Shown here in pieces: positions 48,771 to 59,956 of a DNA stretch of 64,000 nucleotides. The translations under genes were made by a program, and so were the position numbers. The notes under the pieces are model-generated. The model saw nothing but the letters and a program-made list of their open reading frames with translations. It had not been told where the DNA came from and did not search any database. Position 1 is the first letter of the stretch; each line of letters starts with the position of its first letter. This stretch comes from Angiostrongylus vasorum (Eukaryota; Nematoda; Chromadorea; Rhabditida; Metastrongylidae), in the NCBI GenBank assembly GCA_018806985.1, contig JADANN010000407.1:44911-108910 (forward strand). Reading direction: 5' to 3'.

Positions 48771-49637
48771 GATCAAAAATGTTCATAATAACAACATTAT
48801 TAAAAAATGATGTTATAACTGAACCTCATGTTAGTGATGGTGTAATAAGTAGCGTAGTCTGTTCCCTTGCGGTTTGGTGGTAAGAAGGTATTACCACCTA
48901 ATCACGACTTGCACGAGATTCCATCAATAGTTTTCCCGGAAAAACCTCTGAAAAACCACATTTATTAGTGTAATCAAGAGTATATGTATTCGTCGAAGTT
49001 CATCGTTTTATGCATGCTCCCGGAGATATGCTGACCTGAAGTTTATTGCTGAAGGTGACAATTATTCGGTCTTCTATGTAACTGAACGATATATGAAACA
49101 TCGAGAAGTGTATAGGCTGGTGAGTGGATTATAGGTCTTAGAGCCAGTTCTCAGCACTGAGTAATCAATCACTAGCAGAAATAGATTGCTCGACTTTGTA
49201 CGAATTGCCACGCGGGACTTCTTGACGTTGCCACAAAGTAGAATCTCAAACCTGAAGCTTGCAAATTAAACCTTTGTATACAGTGATCACATTTATACAA
49301 TAACAGCGATAAAACAATACCAAAATACTGGAGGAAACAAAAAGGTGACCGGGTTAACAAGCGAGGGCAAAGTGGCCGGCGCGCGAAATCTATTACATGA
49401 AACCAGAATGAGAAAGAAGGTGGAGACTCTAAGAGAACTGATGATACTGGATCGACGTATAGAGTAACTAATGAAGCTGCTTACAGCCGTTCTATAGTGA
49501 GTGACGTTTAGCTAAAGTGAGTCAAGCGATAGTTCCTTGAGAAGACTTGTTGAAAGTTTTCTCCCACAGTACAACCTGATATAGTGATTTAAAGCATAAT
49601 GCGGTGGCCGCCAGGACTTACATGGGATAAATGGCAT

Positions 49638-49912
49638 ACCAAGCTCTCGGTGTTGATCAATCCTTGAGGGATGTGTCATTAATTCGACTTCACTAAGTAT
49701 CGTTGGAGGTGAATGAATGCATATCTGGCTTTTACAATGACTCGCAGTGGCCTACCGATGTATCGAGCCAGTGCTGCTATCCTCTCAGACAAGTCTGGTA
49801 CCAATTAGGCGACCCCAGAGCGACGGAAGGCTTGGTGGGTCATGGGCGCGGGGATCAATTCCACGTGTGTGTCACAGTGGTGCCTCTAACCACTGCGCCA
49901 CACGCTCCCTTT
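49638..49912 (-). repeat. S1 SINE, minus
   Basis: Nearly full length on the minus strand: head near 49,912 (GTGTGGCGCAGTGGTTAGAG), tail near 49,640 (CACCGAGAGCTTGG). Confidence 0.7.
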
Positions 49913-50489
49913 GCATAAATAGGTACGGAATATTCAGTATGTATGGGGAACTATCCATAAATATATCGCATAAGACAAGGATAGATGTGGTTGCCAGTAA
50001 ACAAAGTTAATACATGAAACGTGCGGTAATATACAAAATTGGGACTATTTGGGAAGTATTTGATCTAATAAGATACGATATCAGAATGCGTCATATAGGT
50101 GGTATCAAATGTGGATACTTTCATGTTCCCTTTTTACGATGCGTACACGATCGGGCGCAGCAGGCCTTTGGTTTATTCGTTCGAGACTATTTCGATTTCG
50201 TTAACTTTGGCGAATACCCTTTGCTTATTCATTAGAAACAAGCACTCAATAACAGATACAGCTGAGTAACCTGGCCATGAACACGTCCACTCGTTATGTA
50301 GGGGTTGTCACTGCGCATGCTTACCTCGTTTAGTGATCCACTCTGCCGTCCGCCTACTCATCAGGTGTCACAATATCGCAGTAATTGTTAATTTGATCAA
50401 TCAAACACAGATATTGCTGGTTTCTCAGTAGGCTGTGGTTTTTAAACTGTTATTTTTTGTTTTTATTTCATTTTGTTTTATTTGATCCG

Positions 50490-50816
50490 TCCTAACACCC
50501 ATTGTCCGGTTCCCAGCACCTCTCAAATTCAGTTCGTTTCCTCGCACCCATTGTCCACGCAGATCTTCCAACTTTGGCTTCGTTGCTGCTTGAGGATTTT
50601 AATTTCATCTTTAATGTCGTAGAATGCTGGTCGAGCAATTTTCCCTGGAGTCTTGGAACAACCGGGCTGCAGCGTTCCCAATTGGCTTGCAGAGAGTGAG
50701 TTTTTCCTAGACAAGTCTGGCACCAATGATGATAGGCTTGGTTTGCCCGCAGCAGAATCGAACTAGTACCATGCTCATGATGACGGACATCACTACCACT
50801 GTGCTATCTTCCCCAT
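50490..50816 (-). repeat. S3 SINE (tRNA-derived), minus
   Basis: The minus strand has GATAGCACAGTGGTAGTGAT and AGTTCGATTCTGCTG, then the same body as 4,500-4,858 (GCTGCAGCCCGGTTGTTCC-like, GAAAATTGCTCGACC). In an S10 intron. Confidence 0.65.
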
Positions 50817-51180
50817 CAAAATGATTTTAGCTTCCTCTTTTGCACCTTTCCCTTCAGCTTATTTCCCGTAACCGCTGACATTCTTTGGTAGAATTAGGCC
50901 AACCATCTACTTGAAATGAGAGATGTTGCGGGAAATAATTGTTAAAAGTGGGACAACGACGGCTACCCGCTTTCACTCAGATGGATGCATGTTGGTGACA
51001 TGTGACCATTGTCTCTACTTGCACTACATTGTTTTACAGATGATTTGATAAAGACTGTGTATACAGACATAATTATAAGCACTGTCTTGGATTTAAAAAT
51101 CCTGTTTATTGACATTGTAACGTGCCATTATGCAGTGGGAATCCCACATTATTTAATGAACTTGCAAATTCATAGATAGA

Positions 51181-51450
51181 TCATTCGACGTCGATTAATC
51201 CCTGAGGCATGACCCATGCATTCGACTTCGTTAAGTATCGTTTGGAGGTGACTGGATGCATATCTGGCCTGTCCCGGCGGTGGCCAACCGATATGTTGAG
51301 TTAGTGATACAATCCTCCCAGAGAAGTTTGTAATCAATTTGCTTACCTCCGAAGGCATAGAAGTTTTGGTGAAGCTAGTGTGCCAGGTCCAACCAACGAC
51401 TACGTATTTATTGCAGAACACCTCTTACCACTGCGCAACACACGCCCCAC
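51181..51450 (-). repeat. S1 SINE, minus
   Basis: Head at 51,450 (GGGGCGTGTGTTGCGCAGTG) and body running down to a GATTAATCGACGTCGAATGA end. Diverged, in an S10 intron. Confidence 0.65.
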
Positions 51451-52999
51451 ATAAAAGGACGCTGTATTATTAATGACCCGACTTCAGTTCTCCTACCAGT
51501 GAAGACATTTTTTTTAACCAAATTTCTAGTAATGATGTAGACGTGGCCCAATGTTTTTGGCGAATGGGGATGTATTCGTTAATGTTGGAGTAGATGCAGG
51601 AAGTTTTTTCTCGCTTGTTAGTGTGCTGTACCCTCTATAAAAGGCAGTGATCGGGTCAATAATGCTTTGGAACTACGTTATTATTAGGTCTTTCGGAAAA
51701 TAAGTGCTTTTATTTTCAAACTTTAGTTAGATTTATGTCTCGGTAAGCCAGCAATCACCTTCCGGAAAGTGTAATACTGTGTCTCCAGTTGATAATTCCA
51801 TAACGTACGTAATAATTTTGTATTTCTCTCTGAGGACATTGTATGGGTTTTTTCTTTTACATGGTTCTATCTCCAGAGTCGCCTTTCCCTACCTCGTTCA
51901 GTTATCTTTTCAGTGCTAATGTTAAATTCTTATAAACTGCCCTGTACAATGTGGATTTTTCGCTTGGGATTTTCCAGATGACCACGGAACTCGCCCAGCT
52001 TCGTTCCAGTTCACTGATCGCAGAAAAACGGGGGCTTAGGTGGCCTAAGTCGTAGGATCGAGCCAAAGAAAATCTAGGTCGCAAACACGCATAGTCATTG
52101 CTTTGTGCGTTCCTAATCTATTTTATAAAAGCCCAAAGAAAGATTTTGGTCATTGCACACTTTTTTGCTATGTGGTGGTCTTACAGACTCGTGTTGGGAG
52201 TCACCAAATGCAATGGCCATGCGTCTATGCATACGTCTGATCGCGATTTTCGAATATGCTTCTAATAGTACATTGTCATTCTTGGCATAAAACTAACAAT
52301 CTCTGGCTGGTATTCCGGTAGAGAAACTTTTAAATCTTTTTTAAACCTAGATAAGCCCACTTTTTTAAACGGATTCCCTACAGTGAGATGAAACACGATT
52401 CCCAATAATATCTCATCAACAGAGTGAAGAAATGAAATAGAAATTAGGAATTACAATGTAGCAAGCAATAAGCCTAATGTTGGAAAACGCAGAAAAAAAT
52501 AAACGATGATTTAAATGGTGAAGCTGGAAAACGGACGTGGAAGACGGTGATGGGCTCAAGACGAATGCGAGTCAGTGTACAGCAAAGCGGAACTCTTAGA
52601 CAAATGTTCAGCACCGGATCGAATCATTTCGTCGACCAAGGGGTAAGTGATAACCTGATTTTTCACGTTTTCTAGTTTTAGTATATTTGAACCAGACTGA
52701 CAAATTTATAGCAAGGACCCGGTTTTAGTGATGATTTATTCTTTATCGAACAACGCTTTTTTTTTATTACAAAGGTTTCCCTACAACTGCGTCATATCCT
52801 AATAAGTAGTTCTTCACTTTAGTCCTTATTCAACAAAAAGTCCACCTTATGCTATGGATGGATTCTCTTGCTATATGGACTTGATTACGCAGACTTACCT
52901 GAATCTACTAGATGTTGGAACCGCTATTCACATCCCACGATTTCTTCCTCAATGGACTGATTGCAAATAAGATAACTTTAACTATCATAGATTTATAAA

Positions 53000-55956
53000 G
53001 TAATTGTTACAACTGGATTACTGTATTGCATTGGTATATCAGCAGAGAATATAGCTTGGTTATGTCAATATAAGCCTTTGATAAAAAAGTGTATACGTCA
53101 TTTCTTTTGGAATACTAGTGGTAATAACGTCAAAGTGAGCGTTAAGAGTTAGCATTTCTAAGCTTCACATGTGTTTCACTAAGTTAAGATTCTGTATGTT
53201 ACTCGCTTCTTATTTCTTCTTTCACCAAGATATTACAACACACCTGAACCCAGTAAGGCAATTATTCTTTGTAGATCCAGAAGTATGCGGTTCAAGTTGT
53301 AACCCAGAAGGTGGTTGGGTAGATTGTACAAAAAGGGTATTCAAGCCAGAACTCTTCTTCAGGGCTTATTTTTTTGTCGCAACCGATTTTACTTTAATCT
53401 TGGCGTTCCTCGTCTAGTTTTTATAATCGCTATAAACCTACGCATTTAGCCTCTTTAAGCCGATTGACCGATCGCTATAATCGCTGCTGTCATGTGAAGG
53501 AAATCCTATTTGCAAACAAGAAATCTCCTTCTGATTCACAAGGGTTGGCTGGTAGTTATGGAAAAGATCAGGCATGCCTTAACACTGCGGTATCGGGATT
53601 CCTAGGAAGGTCACTTTTTGCTAACATTGAAGATTTCACTGAGGGCAGAAGACGATGGATCCGCATGCAATGGTCATCGAATCCACGTACGAGTCCAAAT
53701 ACCTCTATGGGTGGTGGTTATAAGATAAGAAAACAATTAGAGAAGGTCCTACTGTTCCCAGACGATACTGACGAGCTCCATCTAGACGCTTAACTATTTG
53801 GTAAAAAAATGTATTCCGTAATATTATACAGCTTTATTACGCAACGCACTTGGAATTTACACGTTCTGCTCTCATTTGGAGCTCGAGTTGTTTTTATGCA
53901 TGGCTTCTTAACTAGTTGCTTTCGTGGTTTCCTGTTAAAATTCTAGACTTAAAGTTTAATGACGTAATAAGCAGCCTTACGATAGTCATAGCACTGACCC
54001 TTTCTTATCTAGAGCGAACCTTATTTGCCGCTGAATGTCCGTGCGCATTGGTTGAAGGTCACCTACAAAGTGTATGAGTGAAACTGTGAGCGCCTGTGAA
54101 GATGTCGACTATAGAATCGAAATTGTGTCCTACATAATTCAATTTGAGGTGATGAAAAAAACTGGTTGAGCCAGCTGTGTATTAATAGTTCTTTCAACTT
54201 TAAAAAATGGAAAATCATCTGAAAGGTCGGCTCATGTAAGTCGTGCGTTTTCCTAAAAGCTGCATAGAAGTTCCGCAAAACATAAAAATTCAACATCCTA
54301 AGCGTTCTTATCCAGCCAGTCAGGCGCTAGCCGTGAGCTTTCATTGAAGAAAGAAATAATGTGTAACGTCGAATGAGGTTCTTCTTTGAATAGTTGGCAG
54401 TAAATTCGATATCTTTCCTTACGCATTCGAAAGGAGGAAATCGCTATTTTCATTTGCAAGCAACTACATTAAGTTCCTTAAGCTGGTACATAAAGTCATT
54501 AGCGTCGTAGTAGCGCCTCCAATATTACTTTGACGAGGAGCTGTAATAGATTAAAAACCGGTCATAGTGATGTTGTCTTACAGCCCTTTTAACCGGTGAT
54601 CGCTGTACGTCATTGAGCCCGAAATGGTATACCTCTGCTTTTGGTAGATTGCTCCTACTAATCTCAATGAAATCCCAGACTGTTAGCTTGTGAATCTATA
54701 GCGAACTATCAGAATTGTTTTTAAAAAATCTCCAATTCCTTCCTGCTTTCACGGAACAACATTCAAAGGGTGAGCCAACTATTGATGGACATCCCGGTTT
54801 AGACTAATTACGACATATTTACAAACGAACCGTATCTAGACTTTTTTGAATTTTAATAATACATAAGTATCGCTTGATTATGATGTTTAACTAATACTGC
54901 TCAAAAGCACGAGTAGCACAATGTTCAAAGGTGTTCTACCATACGCCATTGATCGCTCGCTTGAACTTCATGGTGAATTTGCATCAAATTTGTTTTTTGA
55001 AGTTTGCTTCGATTCAGAATGGCTGGCGACTTGTTGGTGAGCCAGTAACACTATAATTGAGCTATCACAGCATCCCAGTAAGAATTAACTGGCCCAATAA
55101 TCAACAACATTCTTGAAGTAGGTAAAGTCCACAATTGGCAGCCAAAACCCACTCACAAGCCTAAAGATATTAATGCGTCGTTTTCTTGCTCTGCAATCGC
55201 GAGGTTGTTAAACAGCATACATTTAGTTCCATAGAAAAACACAATACAACAGTAGCTGACGTTCCGGCAGTATCGCCTTCTCCAGAGCCTGGAAGAGTAT
55301 ACTGATATACAATTTACTAGGCCAAACTCTTCAATAACAAAAAGAAGAAGAACTCCATGGTAATTACATGATCAACAGATTCTCGAAAAAACTCACCGCT
55401 TTTTACGTGACTTAAAGATATTCACCGAAAACGGATGTGAGGCAACAAGTAGATGAGAAGTGTGGAATCTGCATAATATGTGTAGTGAACTCATGTAAAC
55501 AACAAAGAAATAAACGAATATAATATATTTACTGATTGCCAAGTATTGTTGTAAGCAATATTAAATTCCGTGATATGGTTTATCAGAGGGAATCAAATGG
55601 CAGTGGGGTGTGACGACCAAGCAAAGACCATTTATTCGTTCCACACATCCCTTATATGCAATAGTTATGAGACAGTCAGTTGGTAGATTTGGCTACGAGG
55701 GTTTACTAAACACTGGTCTGTTCACGACCTTTCCCTCTATAAGTTGTTTTGGAAAGTCTACCTGCATCTCCAACAGATTCTCAGTTAAAGGAAAGCCATA
55801 TCATATCTCCCCTTTAACATTTATTTATCCAAAACAGTTGGTAAGTGGATGCCAAATTTTCCCGACAGGAAATCATTTTCCTACCACGTTTTTCATTTCT
55901 CTGGCGGTGACAGCTCATCTCTAGATTGATTCAATAAGTCAATTTCGGCCTGTCAG
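53000..55956. other. long S10 intron or decayed segment
   Basis: Lies between the exon that lost its donor (ends 52,966) and 55,957. An open frame of 109 codons at 53,464-53,793 (+) has no recognisable motif and is probably chance. No repeat was recognised. Confidence 0.4.
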
Positions 55957-56489
55957 TGAAATCGCGCTACTATCATCAACAGAATCATGACACCACTCCT
56001 GTATTCAATGATCTTATCAACTCAGGTGGGACTCTTCGCAAAGGACTTACTGCAGTAATATTTTATGATATACATAAATATATATATACAAATTTGTATA
56101 TATATGTATGTATAATGACTCCGTGTATGCCTTACCGTTGTAAAAATGGTGTAGCTGAACGTTTATTTTCTTTCTTGGAGTAAAGGAATATAACAGTATG
56201 GGATGAAAAGAGAGTGGAGGCAGCAATGAAAACCACTGAGCTACATATTCTGAAGTATACTGGCACAACACAGTGCCGGGACTTGTATAAATGTTGAATG
56301 CGGCCCATCGAATCGTTAAGTGTTCAATAAGTACTCCATTTCAGGCTACTCTTTAAAAATACTTGTCTATAATGGTGATACTGATATGGCGTGCAATTTT
56401 CTTGGTGATCAGTGGTTCGTTGAACACTTGGCTGCATCAGTTTACAACGCACGTTAGAGTCTCTTACTTTTTTTACTTTTAGATTACCA

Positions 56490-56866
56490 GACACTACTGG
56501 GATGGCCGTCCTTACTGGCTGTGCGGGGCTCATCATATTCTTCATTTTTCGGAGTTTCTTTTGGTTTAGCTATTGTGTTTCTTTGGAGTCGAGATCACCT
56601 ACCCCAGGTCGTCACCACCACAGGTAGTCGCCGCCCTTGTGGATAAGGGGTAGATTTTGCTACCATGCAACTAGTTTTGTACCAGGACGGTGACGGATCC
56701 TGGTATTGGTTTACTCTTAGCTGGGTTTTCTGATGGAAACACCGGACTTCTTCTCAGGTTGGGAGACCCTGCCAGAGGGGTGAATCCCTCCGCCTCCGCA
56801 GTACATCGCAACCCGACACCCAGGAACACCTCCCAGCCAGGTGCTTAACAGTTAGGAGGGCTTTTC
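56490..56866 (+). repeat. R390 repeat in an S10 intron
   Basis: From ACTACTGGGATGGCCGTCC to GGTGCTTAACAGTTAGGAGG, inserted between S10 exons 56345-56452 and 57110-57198. Confidence 0.75.
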
Positions 56867-57717
56867 GAACTTTTCGTCCAAATCGTAAAAGATTGTTTTC
56901 ACTAATCTTTTGTAAAATTATTTGTTTCTATCAATATGAGTTTAAGTTCGTCGCTACTTTTTTTAAAAAATGTCACTTAATCATGTAATGAAACCACCGA
57001 TAACTCGATAGAGCTCTTTTTATTTCATAGAGTTGTTCTCCATACCTAACAAATATATGTTTTAGTTTAAAATAATATCGCATCGTTCTACATGAGAGTT
57101 ATAAGAGAGATACGACAAATAATTCTCATCCGACGCTTGGTGCATATGCTAAATCCTGGAGCTATGCCAATATTACTATGGATTTACTTACAGTCAAAGC
57201 GAGACTGTAGATAATTTCAAAAGAAATAATATGGTAGTTTGTTTCTGACACTTTCATTTCAGAATGCCGGTCATTTTGCACCGACAGATCGGCCTGGTCC
57301 TACCTTACAAATGATGTATAATTTCGTGTACACCGGTAATTATAACAATTCATTACCATTCACTCTTGATGCGGCACCATTGCGACCTAAATTTAGAGCT
57401 CCTCTTCAGCCGACTTGTAAGTTTTATGTATTTCTATCTATGACTTCAACGAAGAGGAGCTGAAACGTATATAGAACAAACAGCGGCACATATAACGGCT
57501 CTTCCATTCATTTGAAGGCTTCTGTCTCACATCACCACATATTTCAAACAAGCAGTTAAACGTCATTATGACATTGCAAGGTTGCCAATGGCCTATTTAG
57601 GGACCGGTGTCAACTGTTAGCTGCTCAGCTACGAAGTGTGGTGATGTAGGACAGAAACCTGGTAGAAACGTTGTTCTAAAGACAAATTCAACCCTTTACT
57701 ACAAGCGTTTTCTGTAG

Positions 57718-58243
57718 ATACGAGAAAACAAGCTGATAGAATCTGGTACCTACCAGGAACCACGTATGAGCTCAATTTCAAGCAATATTCCGTCTATTTA
57801 AGTGGTGTGCCAGGAAATTATCTTCATTATCTTCATTACTGGTATGCCCTGTGTTTTCCAAGAGTAAGAAATTATTTCTAAAAAATTTTTAGTTTAAAGG
57901 TTGATAGAATCACAAACCAATCCGCTAAGTGACCCTCTCGTTTTACGGCTGAATGGAGGTCCGGGATGCTCGCCTCTAATGAGCCTCTTGGCCGTATTAG
58001 GTCCATTCCATCCAAAACCCGATGGTAACACTCTGTTTCAAAACGTGCATTCATGGAATAAGGTTGGCCTATTTACCCATCTCGGATATTCTCAGTGCTA
58101 GAGCTAGAAGTTGTGACACTACTGATTTTGTGTTCTAATTCCTTTAGGCTGCAAATATGCTTTTCTTGGAATCTCCACGAAACGTTGGCTTCTCTATTCA
58201 AAATAGGTCTATTAATCCAGATACCGTTTATGATTATCAGAAG
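57718..58243 (+). CDS. serine carboxypeptidase (S10), domain B, first three exons only
   Basis: This second S10 domain appears to continue the same polypeptide. The domain A His exon ends at 57416 with one leftover base that joins in phase to 57718. Exons: 57718-57841 ([25 protein letters not shown]), 57900-58062 ([31 protein letters not shown]), 58148-58243 ([16 protein letters not shown]). All three are open and in phase. The middle exon is 163 nt, exactly the size of its counterpart at 38367-38529. Tandem S10 domains are known in nematode cathepsin A-like proteins. In the oxyanion-hole stretch a normally conserved Trp is Arg ([10 protein letters not shown]). The GESYGG, Asp and His exons of this domain are not visible up to 64,000, so it is truncated here or continues beyond the window. 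Confidence 0.8.
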
Positions 58244-58860
58244 GTACTTGTTAATAGCTCAACTTGCTTAAAAATTCAGTTCGGCATAAATCCTTAATTG
58301 TATGATTAATAATTATCCTTAATTAATACTAGTAATAATATCAGTACCATCGACTCTACCAAAAATCTGCAAACAAGTGACTAGAAAGTGCAGCATGCAA
58401 TTTTTGGACAGCGTGCAACAAAAATAATTCCAGTCTGCTACGGTGGAAACCTACTATAACCCACAAGCAACACCTGAATGCAGAACACTGAAAATAACAA
58501 TCTATATTTGAAATGCGCACAAGGTAATCGTGGGCATTGTGGATAGAGTCTCTTCCGTCCCACTGCTCTGGAAAAGATAGTCTCTAGCGAAGTCGACTCA
58601 ACTTTCTTAAAGCATAACCAATGACCATAAGATTTGTCTGACTACCCGAATCGGATGAAACAGCAACAGCAATTCCAAGAAAAACCCGGTTGCAGTCACA
58701 TCGCTGAAGCCAAACACGTAGTTAAAACCTCCAAGTTTCATATTCGCTTTCAAAACAATACTCTCAATGTAACCCAACGACTTCCTTTACCACCTTAATA
58801 GCAGTCAATGGATTCACATCCTACGTAGCAATTTCAATCTCTCTTTCCCACCGCTTCATT

Positions 58861-58908
58861 TTTTATGCACTGCAACACTGTCCGCAGAGACAATTAGACA
58901 GTATCTAG
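58861..58908 (+). pseudogene. partial inverted copy of the leader-like exon, cut by a SINE
   Basis: The frame FLCTATLSAETIRQYL on the + strand closely matches the leader-like exon read from the minus strand near 60,850-60,905. The match ends where an S2 SINE copy begins. It looks like a fragment of an inverted duplicate of the neighbouring unassigned gene. It is too short to be functional alone. Confidence 0.4.
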
Positions 58909-59112
58909 CTGACAGACAAGCGAAATGAAGGACCCGCATGGTGTGGTGGTGAACGCGTTACTCCCGGAAAGGACAATAGCGCGTTCGTTCCTCATCATAG
59001 GCACCTGCGGTCCAGAGTTTTTGCAAATATCTCAGCTTCTTTGAAGTTATATTTCGCAATATACCCTACCGTCAAAAACAGTAGGCAGTAAGTAAAAAGG
59101 TTAAAATTGTCT
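58905..59112 (+). repeat. S2 SINE, 5'-truncated
   Basis: It starts near CTAGCTGACAGACAAGCG, then GTGAACGCGTTACTCCCGG, GCAAATATCTCAGC and a CAGTAGGCAGTAAGTAAAAA tail. It cuts into the leader-like exon copy at 58,861-58,908. Confidence 0.7.
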
Positions 59113-59443
59113 TGACGTTCCCTCGGTGGTATTGCGCAATTTCCAGTTGTTTTATGGCTTTAAGCAGGTGTCTGCTGCGAAATGGTAACCCTTTGCATTG
59201 CTCTGAAAAAACCCGAATCCACTGGATAAGTTATTAACACGACCACCTTCTCGGGCTTTAACAAGAAGGTGCGTTTGGTTACACTAAATAAATCTTGTAT
59301 TTTTTCCTTGAAATATTGAAGAACAGATCTTTACGCCATCTTGCTCCTCAAATGCGATATCTTAAATTGTGTGGTTCACAATGCCTGCAATTTGATGGTC
59401 CGTTTTAGGACCTGTGTGCCCACTGTAAATAATAATCCTGTCA

Positions 59444-59927
59444 CAATCTTAACCTTTTTATTTACTCCATATTTTTTTAATGGCAGGGTATGTTACGAAA
59501 TATAACTTCTATAATGCTGAGATGCTTGCAAAACTCTAGACGGCAGGTGTCTGCGCTGGAGAACGAACGCGCTATTTTCCTTTCCGGGGAGTAACGCGTT
59601 CACCACCACACCATGCGGGTCCTTCGTGTCGCCTGTCTCTCAGCTAGTTCTATCGAGCAGTAAATAAAAAGATTAAGATTGTGATTATAACTATAGCCTC
59701 AGCTTAACTGGGTTCAATGGCGATTCGGGCTCCCCAGATCAACCCGTTGACGAGTGATTGCTGATGGCAGTGATCGACAAAACTAGCTGAGAGACAGGCG
59801 AAAGGAAGGACCCGCATGGTGCGGTGGTGAACGCGTTACTCCCTGGAAAGGATAACAGCGCGTTCGCTCCCCAGCGCAGACACCTGCGATCCGGAGTTTT
59901 GCAAGCATCTGAGCATTATAGAAGTTG
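59444..59927. repeat. S2 SINE inverted pair (fold-back unit) with 11-bp flanking duplication
   Basis: A minus copy (about 59,444-59,655) is joined to a plus copy (about 59,656-59,927). Both arms share the variants GCAAGCATCT and CATTATAGAAGTT, not seen in the other S2 copies here. TAATCCTGTCA flanks the whole unit at 59433-59443 and 59928-59938. Confidence 0.8.
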
Positions 59928-59956
59928 TAATCCTGTCATTTCAAAAACCAGTCTTT

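Larger units (their letters stand above)
38367..57416 (+). pseudogene. serine carboxypeptidase (peptidase S10, cathepsin A-like), domain A, decayed
   Basis: Alpha/beta-hydrolase exopeptidase that would remove C-terminal residues in lysosomes or gut. Exons supported by motif and splice sites: 38367-38529 ([18 protein letters not shown]), 38610-38708 (VLYLESPRAIGYSY), 43022-43104, 43876-43937 (nucleophile motif GESYGGVY), 44007-44128 (AVGNGELS), 44392-44592, 46092-46158 (NSYQDLY), 52493-52642 (weaker, NHFVDQG), 52823-52966 (GFSCYMD, LPQWTDC), 55957-56025 (TTPVFNDLINS), 56345-56452 (Asp motif [16 protein letters not shown]), about 57110-57198 (MDLLTVK), 57263-57416 (His motif NAGHFAP). Lesions: TAG at 38494, a one-base insertion in 43022-43104, phase mismatch between 52642 and 52823, donor GT changed to AT at 52967, a frame mismatch at 55957, and a GC donor at 57199. 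The triad motifs survive. The preceding exon (LPG...GNYLHYW in domain B) was not found upstream. A pseudogene is most likely; assembly errors or a living gene with unusual splicing are alternatives. Confidence 0.8.

Noticed and set aside
48990..49125. Possible additional S10 exon (frame with TERYMKHREVYRL)
   Set aside because: The resemblance to the S10 ...YLNxPEVxxAL segment is weak, and a much better match to that segment exists at 52,823-52,966.
53464..53793. 109-codon + strand ORF starting with ATG
   Set aside because: No recognisable motif. It lies in a decayed intron-like region and is compatible with chance in 64 kb.
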